A stretch of 64,000 nt of DNA from Pseudeuparius sepicola (GCA_963920635.1 OY987301.1:42383820-42447819); one strand, 5' to 3'. Shown: positions 34,986 through 44,376, numbered from the stretch's first letter. The notes: a model not told the origin generated them from the letters alone. Numbers and translations are program-made.

Positions 34986-36490
34986 ATATGTATACAAGAT
35001 ATGTATAATACCCCTTCCCCTATGTGCAATTCAAGTATTCTCCTCGGGACATAGTTGCAACCATAAAGTCCGCGCCCAACAACAGCGCCCCTGGAGGGGA
35101 TGGCATTAACTACAAGCTACTGAAGAATCTTCCCATGAAGGCTATTGTCCAACTTTATTATATAATAAAAGCAATCTTTCTACTTAACTACTGGTCTAGA
35201 GAGGAAAAAGAGTGTAATCAAGGCCATCACCAAAACCGGGAAAAAAACGCAGGATATACGCGAAAAACTATAGATCTATCAGCTTGCTCTCTACCGTGTC
35301 TCAAATTCCTGAAAGATTACTCTTACAGACGCTCTGTGACGCATCGGTAGCTTTTAATAAAGGCCAATATACTTTCTTTACTCATTTTGATGTCCCAAGG
35401 GGACTTATCAAGCTCATCGACTCTTACCTCACTGGCAGGACTTTTGAGGTCAGAGATGATAAGTCTTATAAGGTAGAGGTCCCGGCAGGTGTGCCCAGGG
35501 GTCGGTGTTGAGCCCTGTTTTGTACCATTTCTTTTTAAAAGATATCTCTAAGGTGCCCAACATTCACCTTGCACAATATACTGATGACACGGCCGTCTAC
35601 GTGCAATCTCATTCGGCGCAGGCCGCTAATAATTTAACCAAAAACTATATATACCAGTTAGAAAAATATACGTGCAGAAAAGAAATCACTCTGAACAAAT
35701 TAAAAAAAAAGCAAATTGTACTTTCCAAAAAATTCTCGCAAAATAGGATAATAACTACGTAGACGGTCATGTCGTCGCACCCTCTCGGATGAAGCTTGGG
35801 ATTTATTCTTGACAACAGGCTCAACTTTGAGAAACCCATAAAATACGCAAAAAACAAAGCATTTGCCGTGTCACACAAAGCGCTCTATTCCCTCTTTTGA
35901 CGATGCAGCCCACTCTCCAAGGTAAACAAAATCATTTTTTACAAATTCATGATTAGGCCTATGCTGACTTTTGCTTGTCCAGTTTGGGCTGGCACAAAGG
36001 GACAGTAAAAAAACTAGCCGTTTATGAGTGACGCTTTCTCCGAGCTGCAACAGGACTGGGGCCCCGAACTACAGATTTTGTACGCGAGCAAACAAACAAA
36101 TTTTATGGTAAAACCAGATTTTCCACCAATCCATTAGTGCGCAATACCGCCTGTGTGAAAGCAAGCAATATTCAACACTTTGGCATTGAACGGGTAAAAC
36201 ACAAGATCTCTTACCAGAACACTTGACACTTTTAAAAGCGTTTCAGACTTACAGATTTACAAATTCTATATTAAACAGTCTTTTTCAACATTTCAACTAT
36301 ATTGAAAAGGTTTTTCTGCCCTCTGGGACTTTTCCCTTATTATAAACAAAAACGTACCAAATGCCTACAGTTTGATATCTCAAATAGTTCGCTTTGAGAG
36401 CTCGTGCCCACCCTATATCGGTCGCATGAGCCCAGAATGGTCAGGAGTCCCATTAAAATGTAACTCTATAAATATTGTAGGTAAATAAAT

Positions 36491-37980
36491 TGAATTGGAA
36501 TTGGTGGGTATACGGTTCAACTGCGCGCAGCCGGTAACAGGGCACAGGAGCGTCGAATGACTCGAGTGTTAAGGTCAATTTTCCCCACGTTTTAAACTTC
36601 GACAAAAAATTGCATTTTGTTTTTTCGGCAGGTCTCCCCCCACTGTGTCATGATTAAATCACCCCGTGTAAAGGCCTTCAACAGTATTATAAATTTGTGG
36701 TGATTTATTACGTTCTTTATTATTAAATTAATAAATTAAACTAGTAATAAACACCGTATGTGTAATAGTGGTTTATAATATATGTATATAGAAATCCCGT
36801 TTCGAGCAATATAAATAAAATAATTGATATATTGTTTAGTACTACTTTCTATTTATATCCATCTACTTGTAGAGGTCAGTAGATCATTCAATATTATATG
36901 AAACAATGCCATTAAATAAAATAAACAAATACACCCTAAACACGCAAAATGTTGGTTATTTATTAGGGTTTTCCGATAAATAACGTCTGGAAATGTAGGT
37001 ATACATTTGGATTCCAAATGCGCAGGCAGTTTACGTACAATGTGTAAGTGTGGGCAGATTAAAACATTAATTTATAGTTAGTTGCATACCTACTACTAGA
37101 TTTCGTTGACATGACTGCAATATATCATAAATCACGATAATTCTATTAATATCTCAAAAGCCGGAGTCTCTGCTAATGAAATATGGTTGGAAATTATTAA
37201 CATACCACACAGCATACGGAAGTATTATTTATTTTGTACACGTGGAAACAGTAATTCCTCTTCGGTTCTAAAAGTTTGATTAAATCCCGATAAGTACGCT
37301 TGTACCTAATTATGGTAAGGGTGTTTTAAACATTATACTTATACACCTAAGTTTATTGCCGACAGGAGATTCCACATAGATAGAAGTTTCTTATCTGATG
37401 GCATTTATTGGAGATATACACAAACATTTACTGCAATCCGTAAATTGGAGTAATCAAAAGTTAGCAGATTTTACGATATGATGTGTTCGCACATGCATTT
37501 TATAGGTACGTCTTTTTTTATTTCCCAAGTTCATCGTTAAAAATACATACGCCGCTGTCATTTTCTAATTGAATCTAAGAATTACAACGCAAATAACTAC
37601 CCCCCAACGAAAGCTACATTACTCGCTATGAAAATAATGATGATAATAATAAAACTTCCCAAGAGGAAATGCCATTTACAGGACAAAAATTTTAAAAAAA
37701 GTAATACAATTAGAGAGCAATTAAATCTATCAAATAACAAGCCTATGTACTGCAAGTGCTATAATAGTGGTTAGTGAATCAAAATGAAAGTCACAATCTG
37801 AGACGATATCATTGAAACATTTACTAATCTGGTTAATAGGTGATCGCAATCAGACATTGGTTTTTGGGGTATCAAACGTAAAACAGCGACTGGTTCGAAA
37901 ATTCGCTACAGGAACAACGAAATTCAGAAGAGACAAAAGCTCAGGGCAGCCAACATCACAGTGGAGTATGTCGTACAAAA
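36491..37980. other. No gene seen
   Basis: AT-rich DNA without a supportable gene between two LINE remnants that run in opposite directions. Confidence 0.45.
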
Positions 37981-37989
37981 ATTTCAAAC

Positions 37990-38930
37990 GACAAGACACT
38001 CTTCTGATTTCGAGCGTCTATGGTTTTTACATCTACTGGATAGATGACTATGAACAATACCTCGTTCAGGATATTCACCGTCAACATTAAAAGCCAGATA
38101 CTTAAGAAACCTTCTTTGAACACTTTCCAATAACTGCTTCTGGTTGTTTTGTTGTTTTACAGAGGGCTCCAAATAGAGAGGCATATTCTAGTCTTGAGCA
38201 AACAAAGGCAAAGTACAAGCTTTTGAGCGCCACTGTACTGTAAAAATTACGACAATTTCTCGCAATAAATCCGTAAAATTTTAACGCTTCAGATATTTTG
38301 TTATTAATATAGTCGTGAAATTTGAGTCGATCATCGAATATCACACCAAGGTCTTTAAAAGTAGTGTCTCGATTTATCGCAATACCGGCAATAGAATATT
38401 CAATGCATATAACTTATGCATTTCGACAGATCCAAGTTCAACCTTGCTGCAATATATAACAATCATTTATATACCACTCACAGACTTGTTTTACAATTTT
38501 AAATCATCGGCATAAACTAAAAACCTAGATTTAAGATCCTCCAACCGAAAATTCATAAAAAGCAAGAATAAAAGTGGTTCTAGTTTTGATCCCTGAGGAC
38601 CACGTGAAGTGGGAGAGTACAAAGAGGATTGGAAGCCATTAGGATCTAATGAGAGAAATCGAAAATGGCGTGAAACAAAACTATCAAACAAAGCAGCAAC
38701 TTGTGGCCGATTTTGTCAAAAGCCTTAGAGAAATCGGTATAAATCCATTGGTCCCGACAATTGACGACTTCCGACAACTGCTGAGTCAATGCAAGATTCG
38801 TGGCAGTGGACCTATACCTCCAAGGAATCCATGTCGGCTAGAAGAGATTGATTTGCGCACAAATGGGTATATACTCTGTCATAAAGAACAATCTCAAAAA
38901 CTCTCGCGACTAGAGTGAATGTGTCAATTT
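37990..38930 (-). pseudogene. LINE reverse transcriptase remnant
   Basis: On the minus strand the RT blocks follow in order. YTDFSKAFDKIGH lies at about 38750-38710, then PQGSKLEPLLFLLFMN and the catalytic YADDLKL (38491-38691 piece). Next comes FDDRLKFHDYINNKI through YFAFVCSRLEYAS (38102-38344 piece), then LESVQRRFLKYLAF and EYPERGI at the 3' end (about 38130-38040). Frame changes between blocks make it inactive. The plus-strand open frames in this stretch are shadows. Confidence 0.75.
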
Positions 38931-39297
38931 TTTTTTAATTGAGTTAAATTCCTGAGCGAAATGGTAATCAAAATTGGGCGCTTTAAACAAAGCACTCAGT
39001 TTAGATAAAATTAATATCAATACCGAGGCAGTATGCTCAATACTAAGTGTTCACTCTTACCAAGATTTTCTGTTTACAGAAGTACTCAAACGAATTGCTA
39101 TTTACTATTTATTCAGTACATTTAATTTCAAGGAATGAAAACAAAATAGTATATTATACACTTAGGTTGAGAAGTGAGCCATTATTTACCGAGCATTTTT
39201 ATACCCTGAGGCACGTAACAGGGCACCTCGAACATTTGACTTTCGCTTTCGGGCATGTTGGCGTGTAGGTAAAGTGTACTTACAGGGGAGGGAGCAG
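38931..39297. other. Left flank of the Polinton, no gene
   Basis: No gene or repeat recognised. The Polinton target duplication follows directly. Confidence 0.5.
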
Positions 39298-39303
39298 GAA
39301 AAC
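39298..39303 (+). repeat. Polinton target site duplication, left (GAAAAC)
   Basis: GAAAAC precedes the AG terminus of the left inverted repeat. The identical hexamer follows the right inverted repeat at 58586-58591. Six-base duplications are the rule for Polinton integrases. Confidence 0.9.
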
Positions 39304-39410
39304 AGTAGTTAAGTAAAGCGGATCCTGGCTCAAAGATGGCCGCCATATGTGAGCCAGCTTCCGCATAAGGGTTTTGAGCCTGAGCCAGGATCCGCATAGG
39401 GCTTTCGGGG
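39304..39410 (+). repeat. Polinton left terminal inverted repeat
   Basis: Starts AGTAGTTAAGTAAAGCGG. It matches the reverse complement of 58479-58585 except for one base (C against T near the inner end). It contains its own 15-bp stem, GCGGATCCTGGCTCA at 39318-39332 with the complement at 39381-39395. Terminal inverted repeats of 100-1000 bp are typical of Polintons. Confidence 0.95.
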
Positions 39411-39422
39411 TTCGGTTGGCAG

Positions 39423-39430
39423 GTATAAAC
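39423..39430 (+). promoter_or_regulatory. TATA-like box of the leftmost gene
   Basis: GTATAAAC about 90 bp upstream of the ATG at 39519, just inside the terminal repeat and after the G-rich CGGGGTTCGG. A TCAGT initiator-like string is at 39511-39515, but the distance from the TATA box is too long for the two to work together. Confidence 0.45.
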
Positions 39431-39518
39431 GCCGCGGTTAGAATATTTTTTCCTTGATTTAACGTCCTGTTTCGGGTGACCTTATTTTATAAGTTTATGT
39501 GTATTGTGAATCAGTGGG

Positions 39519-40295
39519 ATGTTGTCAGTTCACGGGGAAGGTTTACTAAATTCCTTAATCGACAAATTACCAGTTGAATTGCACCTTCCTAAATATCAGT
39601 TTTGTGGGCCTGGAACTAAGTTAGAGAAACGTCTGACGAGAGGAGATTCTGGTATAAATAAATTGGACGCAGCGTGTAGGACCCACGATATTTTGTATTC
39701 AAACAGCAAGTTATTAGAAGATCGACACAAGGCTGATTTAGAATTGGAAAATCGTGCTTGGGATCGAGTAAAATCCAAAGACGCTAAATTTAGTGAGAAG
39801 GCTGCTTCTTGGCTTGTAACAACTGCCATGAAAGTAAAAAGAAAATTGGGTATGGGAGTTAAAAAACGACGACCGATTTCTTTTAGAAGGGACATCGTAA
39901 AAAAAGTGGAAAAAAATCTCAGAAAATCTTTTACTCCAAAGGACTTGAATAACACTCAGAATTTGAAAAAATCGTCATTGGCTGCTGTAAGAGCTGCCCG
40001 TATGATTGTTAAAAAGATTGGAAAAAAGAATTTGAGGATACCGAGGTTGATTCCATTCGAAAGCAAAACTGGCGGATTTCTTCCTCTTATTCCTATTCTA
40101 GGAGCTCTAGGGGCATTGGGTTCTTTGGCAGGTGGAGCAAGTGCTGTAGCCAAAACCATTTTGGATGTAAATAATGCTAAAAAGAGTGTGACGAAACAGT
40201 CGATGGAACCTGTTGGCAAAAAAGGTTCGGGTCTTTATTTAAGAAGAAATAAACGCGGAGGATTCGGACTATTTTTGAAAAAAAACTCTCATTGA
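39519..40295 (+). CDS. PLA2 / pX-like virion protein
   Basis: A 258-residue protein. Residues about 24-62 form a phospholipase A2 core of the parvovirus VP1 type: the calcium loop YQFCGPGT (26-33) and the helix with the catalytic His-Asp pair at 56-57 (RTHD). In parvoviruses this enzyme helps virions leave endosomes; a similar role here is inference. A lysine/arginine-rich middle (about 105-175) could bind DNA. Residues 185-206 (GGFLPLIPILGALGAL and onward) resemble the hydrophobic segment of the adenovirus core peptide pX. The C-terminus GSGLYLRR...GFGLFLKK resembles endings I know from other Polinton copies. The ATG at 39519 is the first in frame after the TATA-like box. The stop overlaps the next frame by a few bases. 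Confidence 0.8.
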   Translation: MLSVHGEGLLNSLIDKLPVELHLPKYQFCGPGTKLEKRLTRGDSGINKLDAACRTHDILYSNSKLLEDRHKADLELENRAWDRVKSKDAKFSEKAASWLVTTAMKVKRKLGMGVKKRRPISFRRDIVKKVEKNLRKSFTPKDLNNTQNLKKSSLAAVRAARMIVKKIGKKNLRIPRLIPFESKTGGFLPLIPILGALGALGSLAGGASAVAKTILDVNNAKKSVTKQSMEPVGKKGSGLYLRRNKRGGFGLFLKKNSH

Positions 40296-40858
40296 GGCTA
40301 CCCAACAGACCTTTAACAGATAGAGATTTAATAAAGTTCGCGGCAAAGCTTAACATACCATTTTTTAAAGGCGTATTTATGAGAGACACGCTACCTAAAA
40401 AGGTGAGAAAAAACGAGTCGGTCATTTTAAATTTGGATGTTCAGCGAAATCCGGGAACTCACTGGGTAGCCTATCAGAAAAGAGGAAATATCGTCAAGTA
40501 CTTTGACAGTTTTGGTAATTTGAAACCGCCCAAAGAATTGGTTCAGTATTTGGGAAAGAACGTAAAAATAATATATAATAACGATTCTTATCAGAATTTT
40601 GATGAAATAAATTGCGGGCATTTGTGTCTCGAGTTTCTGTATAAAGGTGGCTTAGCATTGTTGGGATTTCATTCGTACAACAGCGTGCCGAATATCGAGA
40701 GTGAAGAAGACAAGCTATATCTTGTTGGTAAAAAGGGAGACATAACTATACAAATTCCTACAGGATCGTATGAAATAGGAGCAATAGAAGAGTGTATAAA
40801 TAACAGTTTAAAAATTAAATTTGTAAAAACTTTGTCGAAAAAGATAGAATTATATTAA
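40292..40858 (+). CDS. Adenovirus-type maturation protease, fused to the start of a penton-like protein
   Basis: Adenain-like cysteine protease that would cleave virion precursors during assembly. Catalytic residues are visible in order: H57 in GTHWVAY, D72 in FDSFG, Q101 and C108 in NCGHLCLEFL. The seven-residue spacing of Gln and Cys matches the adenovirus enzyme. The protease part ends near residue 117. The frame then runs without a stop into LALLGFHSYN and GSYEIGAIEEC, which is the N-terminal part of the Polinton minor capsid protein, normally a separate gene. The frame opens at a TTG (40292) overlapping the previous stop. The first ATG (codon 30) would cut into the conserved N-terminus, so the start may be non-AUG or lost. 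Confidence 0.8.
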   Translation: MRLPNRPLTDRDLIKFAAKLNIPFFKGVFMRDTLPKKVRKNESVILNLDVQRNPGTHWVAYQKRGNIVKYFDSFGNLKPPKELVQYLGKNVKIIYNNDSYQNFDEINCGHLCLEFLYKGGLALLGFHSYNSVPNIESEEDKLYLVGKKGDITIQIPTGSYEIGAIEECINNSLKIKFVKTLSKKIELY

Positions 40859-41279
40859 AACTAATAACAGCACCTTAAAGTGTGAAATTTTTAGTGAAAA
40901 TTTCGCTATCGATTTCCGAAAAGAAGGTTCTATTGGAAAACTGCTGGGATTCTCCGAGCGTTTGTTAGAATCGAACAAATTACACATCTCCGATTTGCCT
41001 GTGAATATAGTGAAAGTTAGAACGATACACATAGATTCTAACATAACATCTGGAGCATACTATAAAAATCAACCAACACATACCATTTATGAATTTGCTA
41101 TTGTTGATGATCCTGGGTATGCTATAGACGAAACGCCAAAAAATTTGCTATATATACCAGTGACAAAGCGAGAGATCTATAACATAACATTAAACATTCT
41201 CGATCAGAACTTCAGACCGGTAAATTTTAGAGGCGAGGAAATAATTGTGAGATTAGAATTGAAACGTTTAACTCATTAA
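40640..41279 (+). pseudogene. Penton-like minor capsid protein, frameshifted
   Basis: The first part (about 40650-40850) is read in the protease frame. The second part (about 40848-41279) is in the next frame and contains EGSIGKLLGFS, DLPVNIVKVRTIHID, YIPVTKREIYNITL and NFRGEEIIVRLELK, the conserved blocks of the single-jelly-roll minor capsid (penton) protein of Polintons. Downstream, the second frame opens only after a stop at 40845. A single-base change near 40845-40858, in an A-rich run, explains the break. It could be a mutation, a sequencing error or, less likely, a programmed shift. The protein would sit at the capsid five-fold vertices. Confidence 0.75.
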
Positions 41280-41281
41280 AA

Positions 41282-41518
41282 ATGGTTTTGATTTTTGGGG
41301 ACGCATATAAGCCTTATAAATTGCAGTCATTTCTCTGTAAAAAGTCATTAACGAAGAAATCGTCGAAGCGTGCAGATCATTCTAAAAAGTCGTCAATTTT
41401 GAAAGGTGCTGGTCGCAACCGTGTACTTACTTTCGAAAATCTTCAGTTTTTAAAATCAATTGGTCAGAATGTCGTTAACTCCTCAGGTGTTCAATGTGCA
41501 TCGCAGTCCAAACTATGA
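41282..41518 (+). CDS. Small basic Polinton protein upstream of the capsid gene
   Basis: A 78-residue lysine-rich protein (KKSLTKKSSKR at about 20-30) with NRVLTFENLQFLKSIG at about 46-61. A similar L-T-x-x-N-x-x-F-L-x-S-L-G motif is, as I recall, found just before the major capsid gene in other Polinton-type elements, so it is probably a minor virion or assembly protein. Its end overlaps the capsid protein ATG (41469) by 50 bp in another frame. It begins two bases after the penton-like stop, so the genes are tightly packed. Confidence 0.6.
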   Translation: MVLIFGDAYKPYKLQSFLCKKSLTKKSSKRADHSKKSSILKGAGRNRVLTFENLQFLKSIGQNVVNSSGVQCASQSKL

Positions 41519-42656
41519 TGAATCTATTCAATGCCTGGAAAAACGTACCTACTACCCATTTGTAAAATCTTTTCGAAACAACGATATTGTGGAAATAACT
41601 GTCAATCAGGGAGACGCATGGCTGTTGATGTATGATGCTGTGATTTATGTTAAAGGAAAATTAACCGACATGCAAGGGGACTGTAACTTTGTTAACAATG
41701 CACCTGCATTTTTCTTTGACTCTGTTTCCTACGAGCTAAATGGCAAAGAAATAGAAACAGTGCGAAATCCTGGAATTGTGAGCACAATTAGATCATACTT
41801 GTGTTATTCTCCTAATGAAGAAAAGTGCATGGCGACAGCCGGTTGGGCTGGAGTTAATAAACATTTTAATGCAAGCACCGATGGCTCATTTATTTCCAGA
41901 ATCCCCTTGAATCATTTGTTTGGGATGTTCAATGATTATCAGTTGGCTGTTTGTGGTAAACAAACTGTGAGATTGATACGAGCTCGAAATGATAACAACG
42001 TTTTATTGCTACCTACTGCAAACGATTCTTGTGAAATATCAATTTCCGATATAGAATTAAAAGTTAAGCATATACAACCGAACGATTTAATTAGACTTAA
42101 CCTTCTTCAGGCCATGAAAATTGATCGTCCAATTATATTTGCCTTTCGCAAATGGGAACTTCATGAATTGCCAGCTCTTACTACCGGTGCTCAAAGGGAG
42201 ATATGGTCTGTAAAGTCATCAAGTGCATTAACCTCTCCTCGATACGTCATCGTGGCATTCCAGACTGACCGCAATGACAATCCTAAATCCAGTACTGCAG
42301 AATTTGATCACATAAATATAACCGATGTGAGATTAATTTTAAACGGCGAATGCTTTCCTTTTGAACGTCTAAGGTTAGATTTTGATAAAAATAATGTTCA
42401 GGAAGCCTATCACAATTACGTGGATTTTTATTCGAGTTATATGAATAAAGATAGACGACCCCTACTTGGCTATACGGAATATAAATCGTATGTACCTCTG
42501 TTTGTTATCGATTGTTCTCGAAGAAATGAGTCTATAAAAATAAACACTGTTGACGTTAAGTTAGACATAGAAAGCAATAAAGGATTTCCAGCCAAAACTC
42601 GAGCCTACTGCACAATTATACATGATTGTACTATGGAGTATTTACCACTAAGTTAA
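41469..42656 (+). CDS. Major capsid protein, double jelly roll
   Basis: A 395-residue protein matching the Polinton/adintovirus hexon-like major capsid protein. Conserved blocks seen are IVEITVNQGDAWLLMYDAVI and YVKGKL near the N-terminus, NNAPAFFFDSVSYELNGKEI, and FNDYQLAVCGKQTVRLIRAR in the middle. Toward the end come VDFYSSYMN and YKSYVPLFVIDCSRRNES. The family folds into two vertical jelly rolls per subunit and trimerises to build an icosahedral shell. Length is in the usual range and there is no interruption. I take the ATG at 41469 as start because MSLTPQVFNVHRSPNYDE matches the usual N-terminus; the frame opens a little earlier with a TTG. Confidence 0.88.
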   Translation: MSLTPQVFNVHRSPNYDESIQCLEKRTYYPFVKSFRNNDIVEITVNQGDAWLLMYDAVIYVKGKLTDMQGDCNFVNNAPAFFFDSVSYELNGKEIETVRNPGIVSTIRSYLCYSPNEEKCMATAGWAGVNKHFNASTDGSFISRIPLNHLFGMFNDYQLAVCGKQTVRLIRARNDNNVLLLPTANDSCEISISDIELKVKHIQPNDLIRLNLLQAMKIDRPIIFAFRKWELHELPALTTGAQREIWSVKSSSALTSPRYVIVAFQTDRNDNPKSSTAEFDHINITDVRLILNGECFPFERLRLDFDKNNVQEAYHNYVDFYSSYMNKDRRPLLGYTEYKSYVPLFVIDCSRRNESIKINTVDVKLDIESNKGFPAKTRAYCTIIHDCTMEYLPLS

Positions 42657-42716
42657 ATTGTGAGAGATGTAATGTAAATTAAGAACAATTAGTCGAATCC
42701 AACAGTCCTGTCCAAG

Positions 42717-43145
42717 ATGTTATTGAGAGCGGGTCACATTACATTGCTAGCAATAATTAATAATGTGTTCTATATTCACAATGAGCTAAATCAGACTAAC
42801 ATCTCTGTTTGTGGAAGCAATGATAAATGCTCACCATTTATTTCTATTGGAAGTGCAATTTCAATGGCTATCCTTCCGAAAAATTCAACGCAATTTAAAT
42901 TTCATTTTAAATTTAAAAACCATACGATTGGTGAAACTAGATGGAGGAAAATTTCTGAAGTTACAAATACTACAAAAAGTACCCCGACTGCACCTAAATT
43001 AACCCCCGAACAAAAGGAATATAATATGGAAATTACTCTTGTTCCTCTGGTTTATTACATTACGGTGTGCTCATCGCTGTTAGTAACAAAACTCATGATT
43101 AAAATAGTACTTACACAAAGAGAGAGATGGGAGATATGGAACTGA
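42717..43145 (+). CDS. Small predicted membrane glycoprotein, unknown
   Basis: A 142-residue protein I do not recognise. The N-terminus (residues 3-20, RAGHITLLAIINNVFYIH) is hydrophobic and signal-like. The middle has five N-glycosylation sequons (N25, N28, N56, N68, N84) and two cysteines (32, 38). Residues about 105-131 (ITLVPLVYYITVCSSLLVT and onward) form a strong transmembrane segment followed by a basic tail. This is the layout of a type I membrane protein. Its position between capsid and ATPase genes suggests a virion or egress role, which is inference. It might also be the remnant of a longer glycoprotein gene. It ends just before the 21/15-bp tandem repeat. Confidence 0.5.
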   Translation: MLLRAGHITLLAIINNVFYIHNELNQTNISVCGSNDKCSPFISIGSAISMAILPKNSTQFKFHFKFKNHTIGETRWRKISEVTNTTKSTPTAPKLTPEQKEYNMEITLVPLVYYITVCSSLLVTKLMIKIVLTQRERWEIWN

Positions 43146-43154
43146 AAATTTGGA

Positions 43155-43380
43155 GCACTCCAAAGGCAAATGATCTAAAGGCAAAGGCAAATGATTCAAA
43201 GGCAAAGGCAAATGATCGGAAGGCAAATGATTCGAAGGCAAAGGCAAATGATCCAAAGGCAAAGGCAAATGATCGGAAGGCAAAGGCAAATGATCCGAAG
43301 GCAAAGGCAAATGATCGGAAGGCAAAGGCAAATGATCCGAAGGCAAGTGATCCGAAGGCAAATGATCCAAAGGCAAATTA
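43155..43380. repeat. Tandem repeat of AAGGCAAATGATCCG units
   Basis: Alternating 15-bp (AAGGCAAATGATCCG) and 21-bp (with an extra AAGGCA) units for about 225 bp. Because all units are multiples of three, several frames on both strands stay open (lysine/alanine-rich KAKAND on plus, LPSDHLPLP on minus). This is more simply explained as a minisatellite than as coding. A polyadenylation signal AATAAA follows at about 43423. Confidence 0.8.
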
Positions 43381-43473
43381 AAAATATAGTATGAATGTAT
43401 TGTAACAATGTGTTAGTATATAATAAAGATAAAATTAAGTATAATTGTCAGTGTTTTATTCCCCACCTACGTG

Positions 43474-44376
43474 ATGTATATGTGTGATATTTGCGGTACA
43501 ACATTTTGTAGATCGGATAGTTTTACAAGACACAAGAATATTCACAGAACTATTATTTTTATGTGTGAATTCTGTAGTAAAACGTTTTCGAGAAAAGATA
43601 ACTTAAAAACTCATAAAAGAATCCACCAACTTCAAAACGACTTAGTTGTTAGCGAGGTCGTTGGATACAACGATTCGAAAGACGCGATGCAAATCCATCA
43701 GCAGACAGTTTCACTTCCAGTAGAAAACCTAGATATTGTGCAAGAAAGTAGTGCTAAATCTAAACACGGTGTACTGTTTCCAAACTCATTTAGGGCAATT
43801 TTTTGTGGACCTAGCGGATGTGGAAAAACCAACGCTTTACTTAGTTTAATATTTAATGAAAACGGACTAAAATTCGAGAATATTTACTTGTACAGTAAGT
43901 CACTGTACCAACCCAAGTATCAGTTATTGCAAGACGTGCTTAAACAAGTTAGTGGCGTTGGATATTTTCCCTTCAACTCAAACGATGATGTAATTGGTCC
44001 ATCAGAGGCTAGAGAAAATTCGGTTTTCATATTTGATGACGTGGCTTGCGATAAACAAGATAAAATTAGAGAATTTTATTCAATGGGACGTCATAAATCT
44101 ATAGATGTTGTCTATCTTTGTCAGACATATTCTAAAATTCCTAAGCAATTAATACGAGACAATTGTAACATGATTATTCTGTTCAAACAGGATGACGTTA
44201 ATCTGAAGCATGTCTATGATGAACATGTGTCACCAGATATCACCTACGAGCAGTTTAAAAACCTTTGCTCATTTTGTTGGAATGGTAGTGTTTTTGGAAC
44301 ATTAGTGATAGCCAAAGACTTTAGTTTAGATAATGGGCGATACAGAAAAGGATTTGATAGCTATATAAAACTCTAG
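43474..44376 (+). CDS. Packaging ATPase with two N-terminal C2H2 zinc fingers
   Basis: A 300-residue protein from the ATG at 43474. Two classical C2H2 fingers come first (about residues 4-24, MCDICGTTF...H-x3-H, and 31-51, CEFCSKTF...H-x3-H). The A32/FtsK-type genome-packaging ATPase domain follows: Walker A GPSGCGKT at about 112-119, Walker B VFIFDDV at about 184-190, then LCQTYSKIP (sensor region). In the family this ATPase translocates DNA into capsids. The fingers are in one uninterrupted frame with the ATPase. The only internal ATG before Walker A is at codon 72. An initiator-like TCAGT at 43449-43453 lies just upstream. The fingers could give sequence-specific recognition of the element's DNA; that is inference. 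Confidence 0.85.
   Translation: MYMCDICGTTFCRSDSFTRHKNIHRTIIFMCEFCSKTFSRKDNLKTHKRIHQLQNDLVVSEVVGYNDSKDAMQIHQQTVSLPVENLDIVQESSAKSKHGVLFPNSFRAIFCGPSGCGKTNALLSLIFNENGLKFENIYLYSKSLYQPKYQLLQDVLKQVSGVGYFPFNSNDDVIGPSEARENSVFIFDDVACDKQDKIREFYSMGRHKSIDVVYLCQTYSKIPKQLIRDNCNMIILFKQDDVNLKHVYDEHVSPDITYEQFKNLCSFCWNGSVFGTLVIAKDFSLDNGRYRKGFDSYIKL

Larger units (their letters stand above)
33363..36490 (+). pseudogene. Jockey-like LINE remnant (endonuclease and reverse transcriptase)
   Basis: An apurinic-endonuclease motif GDYNARHHVWG is readable at 33543-33575, and the second endonuclease block (LYSDHNPVLFQI) ends at 33768. The reverse transcriptase is in pieces: SAPNNSAPGGDGI at about 35066, then GVPRGRCLSPVLYHFF spanning 35487-35537 with a frame change, and the catalytic box as YTDDTAVY (family YADD) at about 35578. 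A C-terminal RT piece continues to about 36000 with stops. The 3' end is near 36490, after GTAGGTAAATAAATTG. Frameshifts, stops and three inserted repeats make it dead. The placement in Jockey/CR1-like elements is by motif only. Confidence 0.7.

Noticed and set aside
38649..38918. 89-codon plus-strand frame
   Set aside because: It is the antisense of the LINE reverse transcriptase block YTDFSKAFDK on the minus strand.
43080..43408. Minus-strand LPSDHLP-repeat and RQMI-repeat frames
   Set aside because: Units that are multiples of three keep all frames open; there is no start context or conserved neighbour.
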